64,000 nucleotides of DNA from Cardinalis cardinalis (Eukaryota > Chordata > Aves > Passeriformes > Cardinalidae). Shown one piece after another: positions 1 through 12,800 of this stretch; position 1 is the stretch's first letter, and each line of letters starts with the position of its first letter. Both the position numbers and the translations under genes were made by a program. The notes beneath the pieces are model-generated. The model was not told the DNA's origin. It ran no database searches and saw nothing but the letters and a program-made list of their open reading frames with translations. The DNA is taken from NCBI GenBank assembly GCA_014549065.1, contig JACDOX010000023.1:1615980-1679979 (forward strand), given 5' to 3'.

Positions 1-3000
1 CCACACCGTGGCCACAACTTCAAAAGTGTCAGATGATCATCAGACAACACTCCTGCCTGTTGGACTGATTGATTTTCCCAGATTTCTAGAGTTTTCATAA
101 CTTACTAACCTCTGCCCCTAAAACCAAACTATTTAGGTTCAAGAACAAGCATTAGGAAACTGTTTATGAAATAGTGAATATACTAAATTCCCTAACAGAG
201 AAAGCTCTTAAAACCAGAGCTCTGGGGACTCAAGTGCATGGATACTGCTTTTCTCATGGATTCATAAAGCACTTTTCCATGTTCCTTTACAAAGGTTTTA
301 TCTTTTCCAGTTTTAAATCTTTTTGTCTAGACAGCAGTAAGTAACTTGCATACCTTTCTGACAAGAATGGTATGGTTAAGTCTTTCAGATAAATATAGCT
401 GGATATTTTAATACAAAAATAAATGTCTAAAGCTCTACTTATTAGTAGCATCTGTCTCGCACTTGATGTGTACTTCTCAGAAATATTCCAATACCTACAG
501 AGGCTATATTTAAGCAACCTTGCTTCTGCTTTGGTGATCACATGTCATGGGCTGCCTATATTGTTGATTTTGTTGCTAAGACCCGCTGTGAGTTCTAGTT
601 TCCAGTGTTTCAGGTTACATGTTTAAACCTGGCCTTCCAACTGTTTCACGCTATCCTGTGCGTCCCCATCTACTGAAGCTGATACTCTTTCCACACTGGT
701 CCACACTGTCATGAAAAATTGAGTGGAAAGAGGAGTTAGGATTACAGATTTTTTTGTTTATGGTAGTTGTTAATTTTCCATTTTGGAAATGTCACTAAGA
801 GGAAGACTTAGGAAGCACATATTGGGTGTATGTGATCAGCAGATTGGCCTCTGTCACCTTCTCCCCTCCCAGAACATTCCAGCCATTAGGGAAAAACCCA
901 GAAACTCTGAGGAACCTGGCAGACATCACAGCTGAGAAACCAAAGAGGACTATGAAGAAAAATTTTTACTTTAAATCTCTTTTCCATAAGCCTTTGATTC
1001 AGCATCTTTGATTAGGGTAGATAAGGAAAANTTTGGTCTTTATGGACACTTATATTTAGACTTCCTTATGCTATTGTAAGTGAGCTCCCTGTACACCTGT
1101 GAGGTTTTAAGTAACTTAGATTGTAAAGTGTCAGTGGGACTTGGGCTATCCCAGTTAAGTTCCGTGCATGATGACATATCAGTCAGCAGGATAGGGCTTT
1201 ACTTCTGCAAGTAGAAACCACCACTGTGTTGTGGAAATTATCATTCCATGCCAAAAACCTGTACGTTACTCTGTCAGGCTCAAGTCCATTCCTTTGACTC
1301 TGTCCGAATATATTTTGTACATGGCTATGGCTATGGCTTCATTGAAATAACTCTAGGGTTTGTGTCAATGTTTTAATGCATTGTAAATTTTCTTGGCAAC
1401 ATGTTAATAATACTCCTTTGATTAGAAGAGCCGCCACTGTTGTTTGTTTTTATATTTAGAGCAAAGAAATGCAAACATCCTTACCATCAAGACTAGGTGG
1501 GGTAGCACTGAAGGTAGGTTGTTGTGAACCTCTGTACTGCTTATATTCTAAACTTGTTTGTGCCTGTTTTGTCCTCTGATCCAGCAGAAGCTGCTGTTTT
1601 CTAGGATGCAATAAAAACTTTTCTGAACGCTTCTTTTGAGGGCATAAAGGGGCAGAGGAGAGGAAAAAATCCAAGCTGAACAAATTCATACACTGAGGCT
1701 GACTTTACCTTAGAAGAGTTTCTTGGATTTTCATAACCCCACATGGGTTCATTGATCTACATGCCAAAAAGCTGGTTGGTTTTGATTTACAGATTCTACA
1801 TTGTTTAGGAGATTATAGTCTAATTCTCCTTCTGCTGTGACTAGTCAGGGCATGAACTGCAGTCATAATGATAGGCACTCTGTTTCTGGATTTTAGCATG
1901 CCAGGCAAGGAAGTCNCTTCAAAGTAAAGCTGAAACACGTGAAGAAGTTATGGGGAGGGAGCACTAGGAGGAGGAAATCAGGTTGACCCCAGCTTATTAA
2001 AGCGCAGTATACACTGATGAGCTGGTGAATTTAGGCACTGCTGCAAAGGATAATACAGGATGAAAATGATGTCTGCCTTTATTAAAAGAGTTGGCATGAA
2101 ATAGCAAATGTAAGAGAAATGTAATTTGGAAAAGGGGATCCATTTTAATGGGAAAATATTTTGTTGTCAATGGTTGTTGGTATTATTTGTGTTGGAATTG
2201 TGTTCAGGGTCTGCTTTGAGATAAGAGCACAGGGAGGAGCCACACTTGCACTTTTTGNTCTGCATGTGTCTAATAAGAGTCCTTGTCTTCAGTGGTTCAC
2301 AGCTCCCACAGAGGTGGGATAGAAGAACTTCCTGCTTACAGAGAGCATTGAGGGCAGGAGCTTTACTTCAGGACTTTGAAATATCCTTGAAATTGCTTAG
2401 TAAAATGCAGCTCATGGATGCATAAAGCTCTTCTAGGCATTTTGAGACATTCTGGTTTCATTTACTTTTTTTTTTTTCAATTTCTCCTCTTCTAAAGTCT
2501 GGCCTGTGATCTTAAATGATGCTACAGTTTAGAACATTGAATTTTCACATTTGGCTCTTCCTAATCTCTTATTTTAANGTATCTCAATATGCTATTACAG
2601 CACAAGTGGAGTGCAAGAAAGCCTTGACTGGGTATTTCTTTGTAATAGACAATTTATTTGCTATATTTTACTTCTTTGTAGCCAAATACGATTCTCTTTC
2701 CTTTGATATTTTAAATTATTTCCTTAATTATTTCTGGAACTAATATTTGGGTTGTTGCTTGTCCATAAGTAGTCTATTGTGTACTCTAATGACAATGAGC
2801 AGATTAGTCTTGCTGGTACTTGCTTCTGTCTTTAATAGATGAGTGTCATTGTGAGGGCTGAGTTTCTGACACAATATTTACAATTATAACCTCAAAAGTT
2901 GCTTTCTGTGCATTTGCTTGAATAGTCAATTAGGATTCTTTGTTCTGGTTTCAGTCAGTAAATTTGCTCATTAGAGNGTTTTTATGTAACCACTTTTTGA

Positions 3001-5080
3001 TTGAGACATCTGTGGAAAAGTAACAGGGAAACGTTAAGTTAAACCAAATATTAAACTTTAAAAAATGTCAAATTTTGAGGCATTAGAACTGTCCTTGGTG
3101 TAAAATATTTTAGGTCTTAATTCAGCAGTTCATCTTTATTCTGGAAACATTTCAGTTTGGGGACTACAGAGAGATTTTAATTTAGATGTGTTCCTCTGCC
3201 CTGTAGAATCAGCCCAGTGGTGTTTTGCTCACCTGGAGATCTACTTCCTCTAATAGATGGAGGCCAAGTTTGTTTTAAAACTTGAATGCTAATATGTTAC
3301 CATATTTCTTCGAGGAAGTTTGATTTAATCTGAAAGCCTAAATGCTTCTAATTGGATATGCCCACATCCCAGCTGCACACATTCCTGGCAGTGAAGAGAA
3401 TGCGACGAAGCAAAGATTTCTCAGATGTTGGCATTGTAGAACCCCTTTNTTCTTCCTCTCCTTCTCTCCTCTGCCCTTTCTTTTTGCATTGAGGGGTCAG
3501 AGAGGTTCAGTTTAGGTATTGAATTACAATGCTGGCACTATTTTGGAAAAGAAAATGTTGACTGAAAACCTGAATCCTTTTTTTTTTTTTTCCTCCTGTT
3601 TGGCACAGTGTGCATCTCCACAAGTAAAAGTCTGTGGATGCAACTGCAGAGCCANATTAGACAGTATCAAAAGCATGGTAGCTTTAAAATTGTAGATCTG
3701 TGTGGCAGACTGTTTAATCTTTCACCTGCTGTATGTGATATAATAACACTGATATATGTTTGAGCAGCNTTTTGGGATTTTATATATCAGAGAGACTGTG
3801 TATTTTGAAATTTAATCCTCATGAAATATTTGACATCCTGAATGGGATAATTGACACAGGGACACTAATTAGGGAGTTGTAATTCAGAAGGNTCTGATCA
3901 TGTACTTTATACTGACATGTATATTGTCCCCCTGGTAACTGTGTTAGTGGAGCTTAGACATTTGCATCAGGAAAATAGTGCATACTCCTGGGAGCTCTGG
4001 AAATCAATCTCCTATGTAATGCCATTTTATAATGTTCTAGAAGGAGCAGATTTAGACATTTTTCCATTTATTAAGCTGATCATATATAAAATATTCTGGC
4101 TTTGAAATTGTTTGACTCACTGTTTTCATTCTTAAGACTCTGCAGTGAATATCTTCCTCTGAAACTGAACTTGTTGCCTAAACTGCTTTGCATTTCTTAG
4201 TGTTCACTTGAAATCTTGGATAAATCTGCTCTATTCAGCTGAACTGACTCCTGTTTACCTTAGGCAGGAATTATTTCATCAACTCCTGAAATGCAAAACC
4301 CGTGGAGAAAAGGCAGTCTTGTGATCGCACCTCTGACCTAAAGGACAAGCTTTCTCCAAGTATGATTTCATTCAGGTAGTGAGAGCAAGAGCTGGATTAA
4401 GAAACAAAAATATTGGCCTTAGGCAGGCAGGTGAGCTCAGTTTTTTCTGTTTTCCCCCTGGCTTTGTGATCATACTGCACACGATCAGACTGTCTGCCTG
4501 CCCCAAACAGAGCATTCCTTTATGGCATTTCAACAAATCCAAGAGCTCTTGAACTCAGCAGACTTTTCAAACTTTCTGCATGATCATATAGCTTAAGTCA
4601 GGAAATACTTTTAAAGCACTAATTTACTATATGGTAAGTGAATACAGAGACTTGTTAATATTGCTTATGGTGCAATGTTCTACTCCTGTAGAAAACAGAA
4701 AAGCAAAGAGTAGGCTAAAATCCAGTTAAAATTTCTGGAGTCTGGCAAAATGTATTTACCAAATCTAAAACCACCAGGGGAATACTGATCTCACTCTTGA
4801 AAAATGTGAAGAGGGATTTTTAACTCATTCAAAATTAAGAATTTTTTAGGTCTCCTCGTGTGCAGCTTATACAGAAGCTGGCTTTTTCTGCAGAACAGTG
4901 TGTCCTCTGATGCTCATGTTTGGACATTGCTTCAGCAATGAGTCAGAGTTCCAGCTATTGTTTCACTAACATCAGTTCCTGCTGTGCTGGGGGTTTCCCC
5001 TCTCATCTTTTTCCCAAATTATCAGCCAGAGCCAACCCTCTTCTGTTCATAAAATCTGGTGGGAGGCCCCATATTGAGCT
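1..5080. other. Non-coding AT-rich unique sequence
   Basis: No gene, RNA or transposon is recognisable here. Open frames are at most about 77 codons and read as low-complexity hydrophobic or lysine-rich chance peptides. Minor visible features are a 12-bp perfect palindrome at 214-225 (CCAGAGCTCTGG), T runs near 2468 and 3580, and a pyrimidine-rich stretch at about 3443-3486. It could be intergenic or intronic; the sequence alone does not decide. Confidence 0.75.
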
Positions 5081-5163
5081 AGGGTGGCTGTGAGGTGCTA
5101 TTCAGGCAGTCCTAGCACTGCATCTGCCCTGCAGGAGAANTGCTGGTTATTGATTTCCATGTC

Positions 5164-5231
5164 TGGCCCGGGAGCCCGCGCGCTCGGAGGCAGCAGTGAG
5201 AGAACAGTCATTACGAGACAGCGCGAGCTGC
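5164..5231. promoter_or_regulatory. Isolated CpG-dense patch (mini CpG island)
   Basis: Eight CpG dinucleotides lie within 57 bp (C positions 5169, 5177, 5179, 5181, 5185, 5214, 5222, 5224), including a CCCGGG and a CGCGCG core. The surrounding several kilobases are AT-rich and strongly CpG-poor. In vertebrates such clusters persist where DNA stays unmethylated, often at promoters or regulatory elements, or they mark a recently inserted element. The patch is far shorter than a standard CpG island. A regulatory role is inference only. An open frame starting at 5233 follows directly and may be a chance frame or part of a non-coding transcript's first exon. Confidence 0.3.
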
Positions 5232-5529
5232 AGTGCCCTGCCAGACACAGGGCTTGGGTGGGAGGGCTCCTGGAACCAGCATGGTGCAGCTCCCTGTGGC
5301 TTCTCTGCAGAATAGTCGTGCTGTCATTTCAGGAGTTCACTTGGGGGAAGAAAGGGTGGCAGATAGGCTTAAAAATGTTAAGAATTACCAATGTACAAAT
5401 ACCCGTGCAAAGCATGGGGAGAACCTCTTGCTATTTAAAAAAGTACAGATAGAAAGAGAAGATGGTGTATCTTGGGAACAAGAAGCCAACCAGATTGTTT
5501 TACTGCAGCTCTACATTCAGACTGGATAG

Positions 5530-6666
5530 GACTGGAAGGAGCTGAGAGTTTCAACTTCTTATGTCCTGTAGCACAAGGTTATGGAGAATGGAAAAATGAA
5601 CATGTGATGTACAGACTAGGCCAAAGTTGTAAATGTGCCTGAGTCACCACAGCCACCTAGGCTGGAACCTCTTCTCATTTGGTCTAATACTAAAGGTTCA
5701 TAAAAGAAGCCTTTCACAAATCTGAACTGTTTATAACAGATGTCATCTGTGCAACACAAATGCCACAGATAGGACTTGTATTCGTGAACTTCTCTGATGC
5801 AATTAATCTCATCAAGGCTAATGAGAATAGCCATTACATGTGTTCNGAGGTGTCCTTGACTTATGGCAATGCCCACATCTCATATGGTTTCAATCTTCCT
5901 TGCATGTGGATATTTCCAGAAGTTGTTTTTAAACTTTTCATTGATGTTTCTTGTGGAAATACAAAAAAAAAATANATATGTGTATGGTCTTTTCTCTTAA
6001 TAATACTTAAATCTTTTTCATATGTCCTTAACCATGCACCTCAGCAGCAGACTAAAGTTCAACTCATTCACTATTTAATGATATCCTCAGAGATGGGCTA
6101 GAAGGTAGAATGAGCAGATGTCCTAGTCAGACTGAAAAGTTGCTTGGTATTTTGCTTAATTTGTGATGCTTCAGCATGAGACAGGCAGATTTCCATTTTA
6201 AGTGTCTTTGCAAACATTTTTGGTAAATTCTAACAGTAATAAATATGATTATTCTGCTTGAGTCTTAAACTTTCCACAGGCTTTTTTGATTTTGTGCTAC
6301 TTACAGCCCTAGGACCCTCAGTATAAGAGAGAACAATGCTTTATTAAAACAAGCTGCTATATAAAATGTGTGCTTACTCAGCTGGAAGCTGCTTGGCCAT
6401 TTCTGCTGCTGCTCTCAAGCTCCAGAGCTGCAGATGGAGTTGGGTTAATATAACATGACTTTCCCAAGAGCCTGCAATAGGACTTGATGTGTTTTCTGCT
6501 ACAAATCCTCATCTTCCAAATTAACCTGAAGACAAATGGGATCTATTTATTTGCTACTTCTCTGAGACAATATATTTGGCTGTCATAGTAGTGTCTGCTT
6601 TGTATTTTGTATAAAACTGGCTCCCTAAGGACATGGTTAACTAAGACCAGAGAATACCCTATGTGC
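5530..6666. other. Non-coding AT-rich unique sequence
   Basis: Nothing supportable is seen apart from short A runs (for example near 5963-5972). Open frames of 86 and 113 codons overlap on opposite strands in 5616-6101, and both contain unresolved bases. Neither resembles a known protein. Confidence 0.7.
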
Positions 6667-6690
6667 AAAAAAAAAAAAAAAAAAAAAAAA
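6667..6690. repeat. Poly-A run, A24
   Basis: An uninterrupted run of 24 adenines. It is long enough to be the tail of an old retroposed sequence, but the upstream flank is not recognisable as a LINE, SINE or processed gene copy, and I see no target-site duplication. CR1 elements do not end in poly-A, so if this is a tail it belongs to another source. It may equally be a simple mononucleotide repeat. Confidence 0.9.
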
Positions 6691-9600
6691 TTGATGGCAT
6701 ACTTTCAACTAGACAGGGAAAAATCATAAGAAAAAATCTGAAAAATCTTATGAGAGATGGTTTGTGTGCCTGATCTTTGGACCAATGTCTCCTCCCCGTT
6801 CTCTAGGCATGAGGCATTCAGTTAGAAGTAGAGAATCAGAGAAAACCTGAAAAATAATAGCAGCAATGTGGAAATCAGCCCATGTACCCACACTCACTAA
6901 GTGGTTCCAGAAGATGTGGCAAATTATATTGATGGAAAAGCTGATTCATACAATTCTCCGTAGCCCAAAAATTCGACAAACAAAACCACTGGCTATGCCA
7001 GGTGCTAACAGATAATGCCATTGACCATATTTTTATCAGGAAAGCAAAATCAAATATTTTAGAACAAAGCTTCATGAAAAACAACACTGTGGGGCAAAAA
7101 GTAGATCAGCCCTTTAACAGAGAGGATTGACAACTCCTATCCCTTCTCTTCATGACTCCTTGAAGACAGACAGGAGCAGCAGTAGATGTGCAATTTAGTG
7201 ACCTGCTAGATCTGCTCTTTTATTCAGGCTGTGATGCCAACAGTTCTGGTTGTTACTGATCAGGCATCCACCTGGAGATGTGTGTGCACCATGTCTCTTG
7301 TGACCTGTAAAGAACGGAGGATACTGTGAAAATGAGCTTGGGATGCAGCCGAAGCATCAAAGTCAAAGCTCTTTCATGCTAAAAGTTGAATTCCTACTGC
7401 CTAGATTTTTTGCTTTGTTTTGTTATATAGGTGTCTGTATTTCTGATGACCCAGCTCTTTGGTAACTGGGAAACTGCTTTCACAGAGGAGCATTGTGATT
7501 CAGAACTTTTAACAATGAAGTAGCACAGGAAGATAAGTTTTCTCAATGACTTCAGCTTGTATGAAATAGAATATATGGTTGGCATTACCACTTAGGAAAA
7601 GCCAAAGCCCCTGCAGAGATGTACAAAACTTACAGATGAAAATATACACCTCCTGTAGACAGACCAGTTTGGTTTTGAGTCATTCAACTTGTCAAACTAA
7701 GTTTTTTCATTATAGCTGAAACCATCAGTGAGTGAGTCCCCAGTTCCCCGTGGCTGGCCGTGTGTCTGAGTGTCTTTTATGGCAGCTGCTGCAGGACCAA
7801 CCAAGCTGTTACTCCTCAGGGAGACCACAGCCTCCTCCCACCTGCTGTTTACATCCCCACCCATTCAGCTCCAGGGTTAGGCAGGGGAAGGAAATGGTCT
7901 CACGCTGCGTGTGCCTACGTGACCCAGTGTGTGTGTCAGAAATAAATCAGTGGGTTTGCTGAGCACTGAAGCTGCCAAGGGGCTCTGAGCAATGCTGACC
8001 AAAGCCATGCTGGGTCTTCAGCTGCAGGTTCTCCATGGGTGAAGGGAGCAGGTGACAGGACCACCTCAGTGTAGCAGTCTCAACACAAAATTGGATTAAA
8101 GCAAATTAGTTTGAGAGAAACAATTGAAAATTCAAAAACTCTAGGAAAACACTACCAGTAGCACTGTGTCCAGGNAAATGTAGGGTACATTTGCTCTTCT
8201 CTGTGCATGAATATTGATCAACAGGCTGCTTTTTTTAACCAGCAGTGGTGATGGAGATGAGGTGATTGCCATTATATTCTGATTGCATTTCTTTAATGAG
8301 ATAAGTCCTTAGACTATTAGAGGTGATGAAAGGTATCAGTAACAGCAAGATCAAGAGTGAAGGAAACCAGTCCCATTGTATATTTTCTGGTAATGTGGGG
8401 AGCAGATATGACTTTCAATTTTTTAGAAATTGTTTTAGAAGTCATAGTAAGAACAGTTAAAAAAAACTCCAAAACACCAAAACCAGTGAAAACTTCAGTA
8501 TTCAGGGAGATAAAAATACAGCTCTGGGTGACATGGTTTGGTCTGAACTACTTCAGGAAGTTGAAGAAGGCAGCTTTTCTTCCAGCATCTAATAGGCTGT
8601 GAAAGAACAAGATGTGAAAGATAAGTGCAAACAACATGTGACAAATTCTTTTAAGATAGTTATTACTCCTTTTCCTTTTCATTTGGAGTAAAAGAGAGTC
8701 GAGCAGCCTTTTCTGTTCCGTTCACATTTGCTAACTGTTTACATTTCCCTGTTAATTACCTTCTACAGTTTAATGGAAAGAAAAATCTCAAATTCTTTGT
8801 TTTAAAAAGCTTACATTTGCTATATCAAAGAACTCATCAAATTCATGGACATTTCTATCTTTCAATCCAAAGTAGAATCTTTCAGAGATTTAAAAAAAAA
8901 AGAGCAAACACCAAAACAGACTTTAAAGTGTTGCTCATGCTGACACAACATCAAATAGGAAATGAAAGTTTAACAGTTCAACTACGGAATATTTCTTCAG
9001 CTTCTGAGGAAAGACAGAGTTGCTCAGGAAGTGTGGCATTTTGCCACAGCAGGGAGCCTCCAGGAACTGAAAGGTAACAGTACTGGTGACCCTTTGCTGC
9101 CTTAGACCAGCTGGAGAGAAAGAGGCAGGCACTGGAGTGCGCAGTGCCANGTGAAAAAGGAGCAAGAGTACGTGAAAATTGTCAGATCAGCATTAGGCTG
9201 TGAATGTGTGTCTTCGCTGGTGGGAATGTAATGTTTCCAGAGTTATTTTTTTTTTTCCATAATGTTGTTTTAGAGTCTGTATCTGCAATGATACATTATT
9301 TCTCCTCTAGAATTCTACCTATATTTGTGCATTTTCCTGTGTCATGCGATCACAGAGAGTGAGTATTGCGGTTGGTGGGATCCGTCCTTTAAAATTCCTT
9401 GAGAAGTTTAAAGATGTGCTCTGGAGAGATGGTTTCTCCTTTTCCACTTCAACTAGTGAAGAACATAGACTTAGAAAGAATCACAAATGGGATTTGTAGC
9501 ATTTTGGTGGCCCAGACAGGGTAACTTCTCTTTCCTAACTGGATCTGCTCTGTAAAGAGATCTGACCTGAGTGATAGGAACCAAGTGTGTAGTGATTCCA

Positions 9601-9734
9601 CNGACTAATTGTTGGATGTCTGCTTTTTGTACTGGCTGAGCTGAAGGGAAGGCACCAGGGCTGTCCCTGCCAGCACTACACACAGTCCGTGGGCTGCATG
9701 AAGCCTGTGAAGGGATGTGTTGGCTTGCTGGGCA
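6691..9734. other. Non-coding unique sequence
   Basis: No gene or known element is recognised. The stretch 7730-8060 is somewhat richer in G and C and holds two overlapping short open frames (65-80 codons) with no recognisable motif. A/T homopolymer runs occur near 8890 and 9247. Confidence 0.7.
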
Positions 9735-9879
9735 NNNNNNNNNNNNNNNNNNNNNNNNNNNNNNNNNNNNNNNNNNNNNNNNNNNNNNNNNNNNNNNNNN
9801 NNNNNNNNNNNNNNNNNNNNNNNNNNNNNNNNNNNNNNNNNNNNNNNNNNNNNNNNNNNNNNNNNNNNNNNNNNNNNNN
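9735..9879. other. Assembly gap, 145 N
   Basis: A continuous block of 145 unresolved bases. The left flank ends in a G/C-richer segment (about 9640-9734) and the right flank resumes in AT-rich sequence. Open frames that appear to cross it (for example minus strand 9471-9941) are artefacts of reading N as non-stop. Confidence 0.99.
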
Positions 9880-12800
9880 ATGTAGCTAAGAAGAATGGGA
9901 AGTTTAAGATGTTCACATGGTGTTATTGCAGATAGGTTCACAGGGCATGTGCTGATGGGAATATTTCATTTGGAATAAGAAGAGAAGAGCCAAATGTGCA
10001 ATGGGGAACACATGCTTGTTTAACTTGCACTGTGCTGACACACAGTGGAGGGCTCCACAGTACCCTTTCTAAAATTCACTCCAGTGCTCAGTAAGGAAAG
10101 TACAGATTTTGAGTACAGAGGAGGCACTCAGCAACCCTAGAAGGAGCAGCAGCTGTTGAACCAGCTACAGAGAGGGCTAACCAAAAAACACTGAATGCTG
10201 AGATCAAACAAATGAGAATGAATCAAAGAAACAGCATGAGACAAACAAGGGGATGTAGCCCAATGCACTGCCTTGAACTAAATTCTCTCTTAATCCATGG
10301 TGACCTGGATTTTATCCTAGAATGGGAAGTTTTCCCAAAACATTATTAGCCCTGAATGGGTATTTGATTCAATTTTCTCAATTTTTACTGAGTTATGTTC
10401 ATTTGTATTACTGAGAGAACTTGTTTTCAACACAATTTTACTTCTCAGAAGTTATAACTATCCATACTGCTGCATAATTTTATTTTTGGCAGAGAAAGAG
10501 CAAATCCACTGCAAGTAATTGTTAAGCACTTCTTATCTGTATTTCCTGGATGAGAATTCCAGAGCACAGCCTCTTTTGAAACTCTTCTCACCTGCTTGGG
10601 CATGATGCTGCTAGCTTAAATGTATTTCCTTCTGTTTTGAAATAAGCCACGTGAGAGGATACTCCTAATGTTCTTGGCCAAATTGATAGTGCTATGTCCT
10701 GCCCTGGGAGTCACGAGCATTTGCTGTGTTCTTCAGAGATATGTATTTGCAATTAGTCATCCATACAAGGGCACTGTTTAAGACAAGCCTTTCCCCCAAA
10801 AGGGGAGTTAATTCTTCAAAATGAAAATAATCAGATAATGAGTTCATTTCCGATTTCACATTTAATGCCAAACATTTTTGGGTAAACAAGATATGCTGGC
10901 AGAGTTCTGCTCTCATTGTATGTTTTTTATTAACTGGGAAACAGACAGTTGATTCTTATCCTCTCTATCAGCTCAAATAAATTACACATATTTTAGGAGG
11001 AGAGACTTGTGCAAACTGGCTGGCTGGTTTCAATGTGGGAGCCCATCAGCCAGTCTGTGTAAACTGCACCCAGGCCCTGCTAGCAAGAAATGAAAACCTA
11101 TTAAGACCCAGCTTGGGAGTCTCCCACTCAGTGGAAAGTTTTACCACAGTAACTCATATNCCTGCACCGTGAAAATAAATAGGGNAGCAGGGAGTCTATC
11201 CCTGGTGGCTCTCCCAAATCAGACAGGCCCAGTGCTGGAGCTGCTGTGCCCTTCCTGCTGACAGCCCCTTGGAAGTGCAAGGGAGCTGATGGAAGCACCT
11301 GCTGTCCACAGTGCTCAGGACAGCAGACACTGCCAGGTACTATGGGGCTGTGTTTTAAAGAGCTTGTGGAGAGAGGTGAGAATATAGCAAAGCATGGGAC
11401 CAGCAGAAGCTTTAAATGCTGTTTTCTCCTCCTGGGGCTCAGCTTTTGTCAGTGGACTTGNTATGGGTTTACAGACCTGCCAAGGAGAACAGAATATGGC
11501 CAGAGTCTGGGGCCTCTGAGTCTTTCAAAATCAATACTTCTTTCCNGGCAGGAGAAACTGAAAAGAGAAAAATTGAAAAGATCTATTTGGAAGTGGTATT
11601 TATGACTTACCCTATGCCAAAGCATTTAAAGATTTTTCTTAAGGTGTCCCGAGTTTTAGCAAGAGGTCAAATAATTCACAGTAATTTCTAGTTTTGAACA
11701 CTGGAGATTCAAATTAAGATTGATGTTTAATGGGTATTGTACAAATAATATTCTTCTGTGTACAATGAACTTCAACATGTCATGAAGAGACCAGCCATTC
11801 ATAAACAAAACAGTCTTTCCTGGTGATCCTTTATATCAGCTCAGTGCTTAGGCTGATGGTGCTTTTTCCTGTCCAAAGTGAGAAAAAAGGTAAAAGCAAT
11901 CTCTCTGCTAAAGAACTCACAGTGCAAAAGGAATCAGGAGATGAACACAGACAAGAGGCAGGAGTACCCACAAAGTGCTATGGATCAGCACAGCCTAAGC
12001 CAGCAGTTAAGATTTCAAGTGAGTATTGCAGAAAATGAATATTTCAAAGTAAGGTTTGAAAGAGAGCAATGAATTTATTTGTGTTGATGTTTTTCTACTT
12101 TTTAAAGCTAGTGAGCAACAGTTTCAGAGCAAACAGTTTGTCTGAACCCAGAGTGCGTTTTTAGGAAGGCGTAATTGGCCCCAGAAGCCTCAGATTCAGT
12201 TGCTGGACAGAAAAAAAGATCAGTGCTTGAGATAATTGTTTTTTCTGATCTACAAAATAACCTCCATGACGACGGAGGGTGTATCAGAGCTATATGGTGC
12301 AGCTGGAGGAAGACTTTGGCTCTGGTTTGCAGACTTTAGACAAATCCCAGCTTTGACAACTTTGCTGTGTAGCTTCTGAGCTTTGAACAGAGTAACCTGA
12401 GATTTTTCTGGGGTATGGAGCAGAGGGAGTCTGGTGTTCACAAAATAAGGCCAATGAACATTGTGATTTCTGGGAAAAACAATATTTGCAGCGTGGGCTC
12501 CAGACAGGAGAAGCTGGTGTATTAGTAACATGTGACTGNAGGCAGTCTCAGCAGCACAGCTCTTGCTATGATGAGAATAAAGGAGTGTCTTGAGAGAACT
12601 TCTCCCTTCCGATCCTCTCCTTAGCACGGGGAAAGTGCAAACATTTTTCTTTCTGCTGTCATTTTGAGGATGAAGCCACCATTTAGACTTTCTTAATGCA
12701 GTGTTTAGCTTTCAGATGGCAGAAATACAACAGTTCGCAAGAACTCAGGCCTCACACATGCTAGTTAACACATTCATGGCTGAGTTAAATGCTGGGAGGC

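Noticed and set aside
4771..4782. Partial match to the CTCF core (CCACCAGGGG)
   Set aside because: Ten of twelve core positions match but the final GC is absent. One partial site is expected by chance in this length.
9345..9405. Weak resemblance to the reverse complement of a CR1 3' end (ATCACAGA, GGTTGG and CCTTTAAA blocks in order)
   Set aside because: Block spacing differs by several bases at two places and the match does not continue, so it is not distinguishable from chance by eye.
9471..9941. A 156-codon minus-strand open frame and related frames of 66-103 codons
   Set aside because: They run through the 145-N gap, where unknown bases are read as non-stop.
12250..12627. 125-codon minus-strand open frame
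   Set aside because: Unrecognised, contains an unresolved base, and falls within the range expected by chance.
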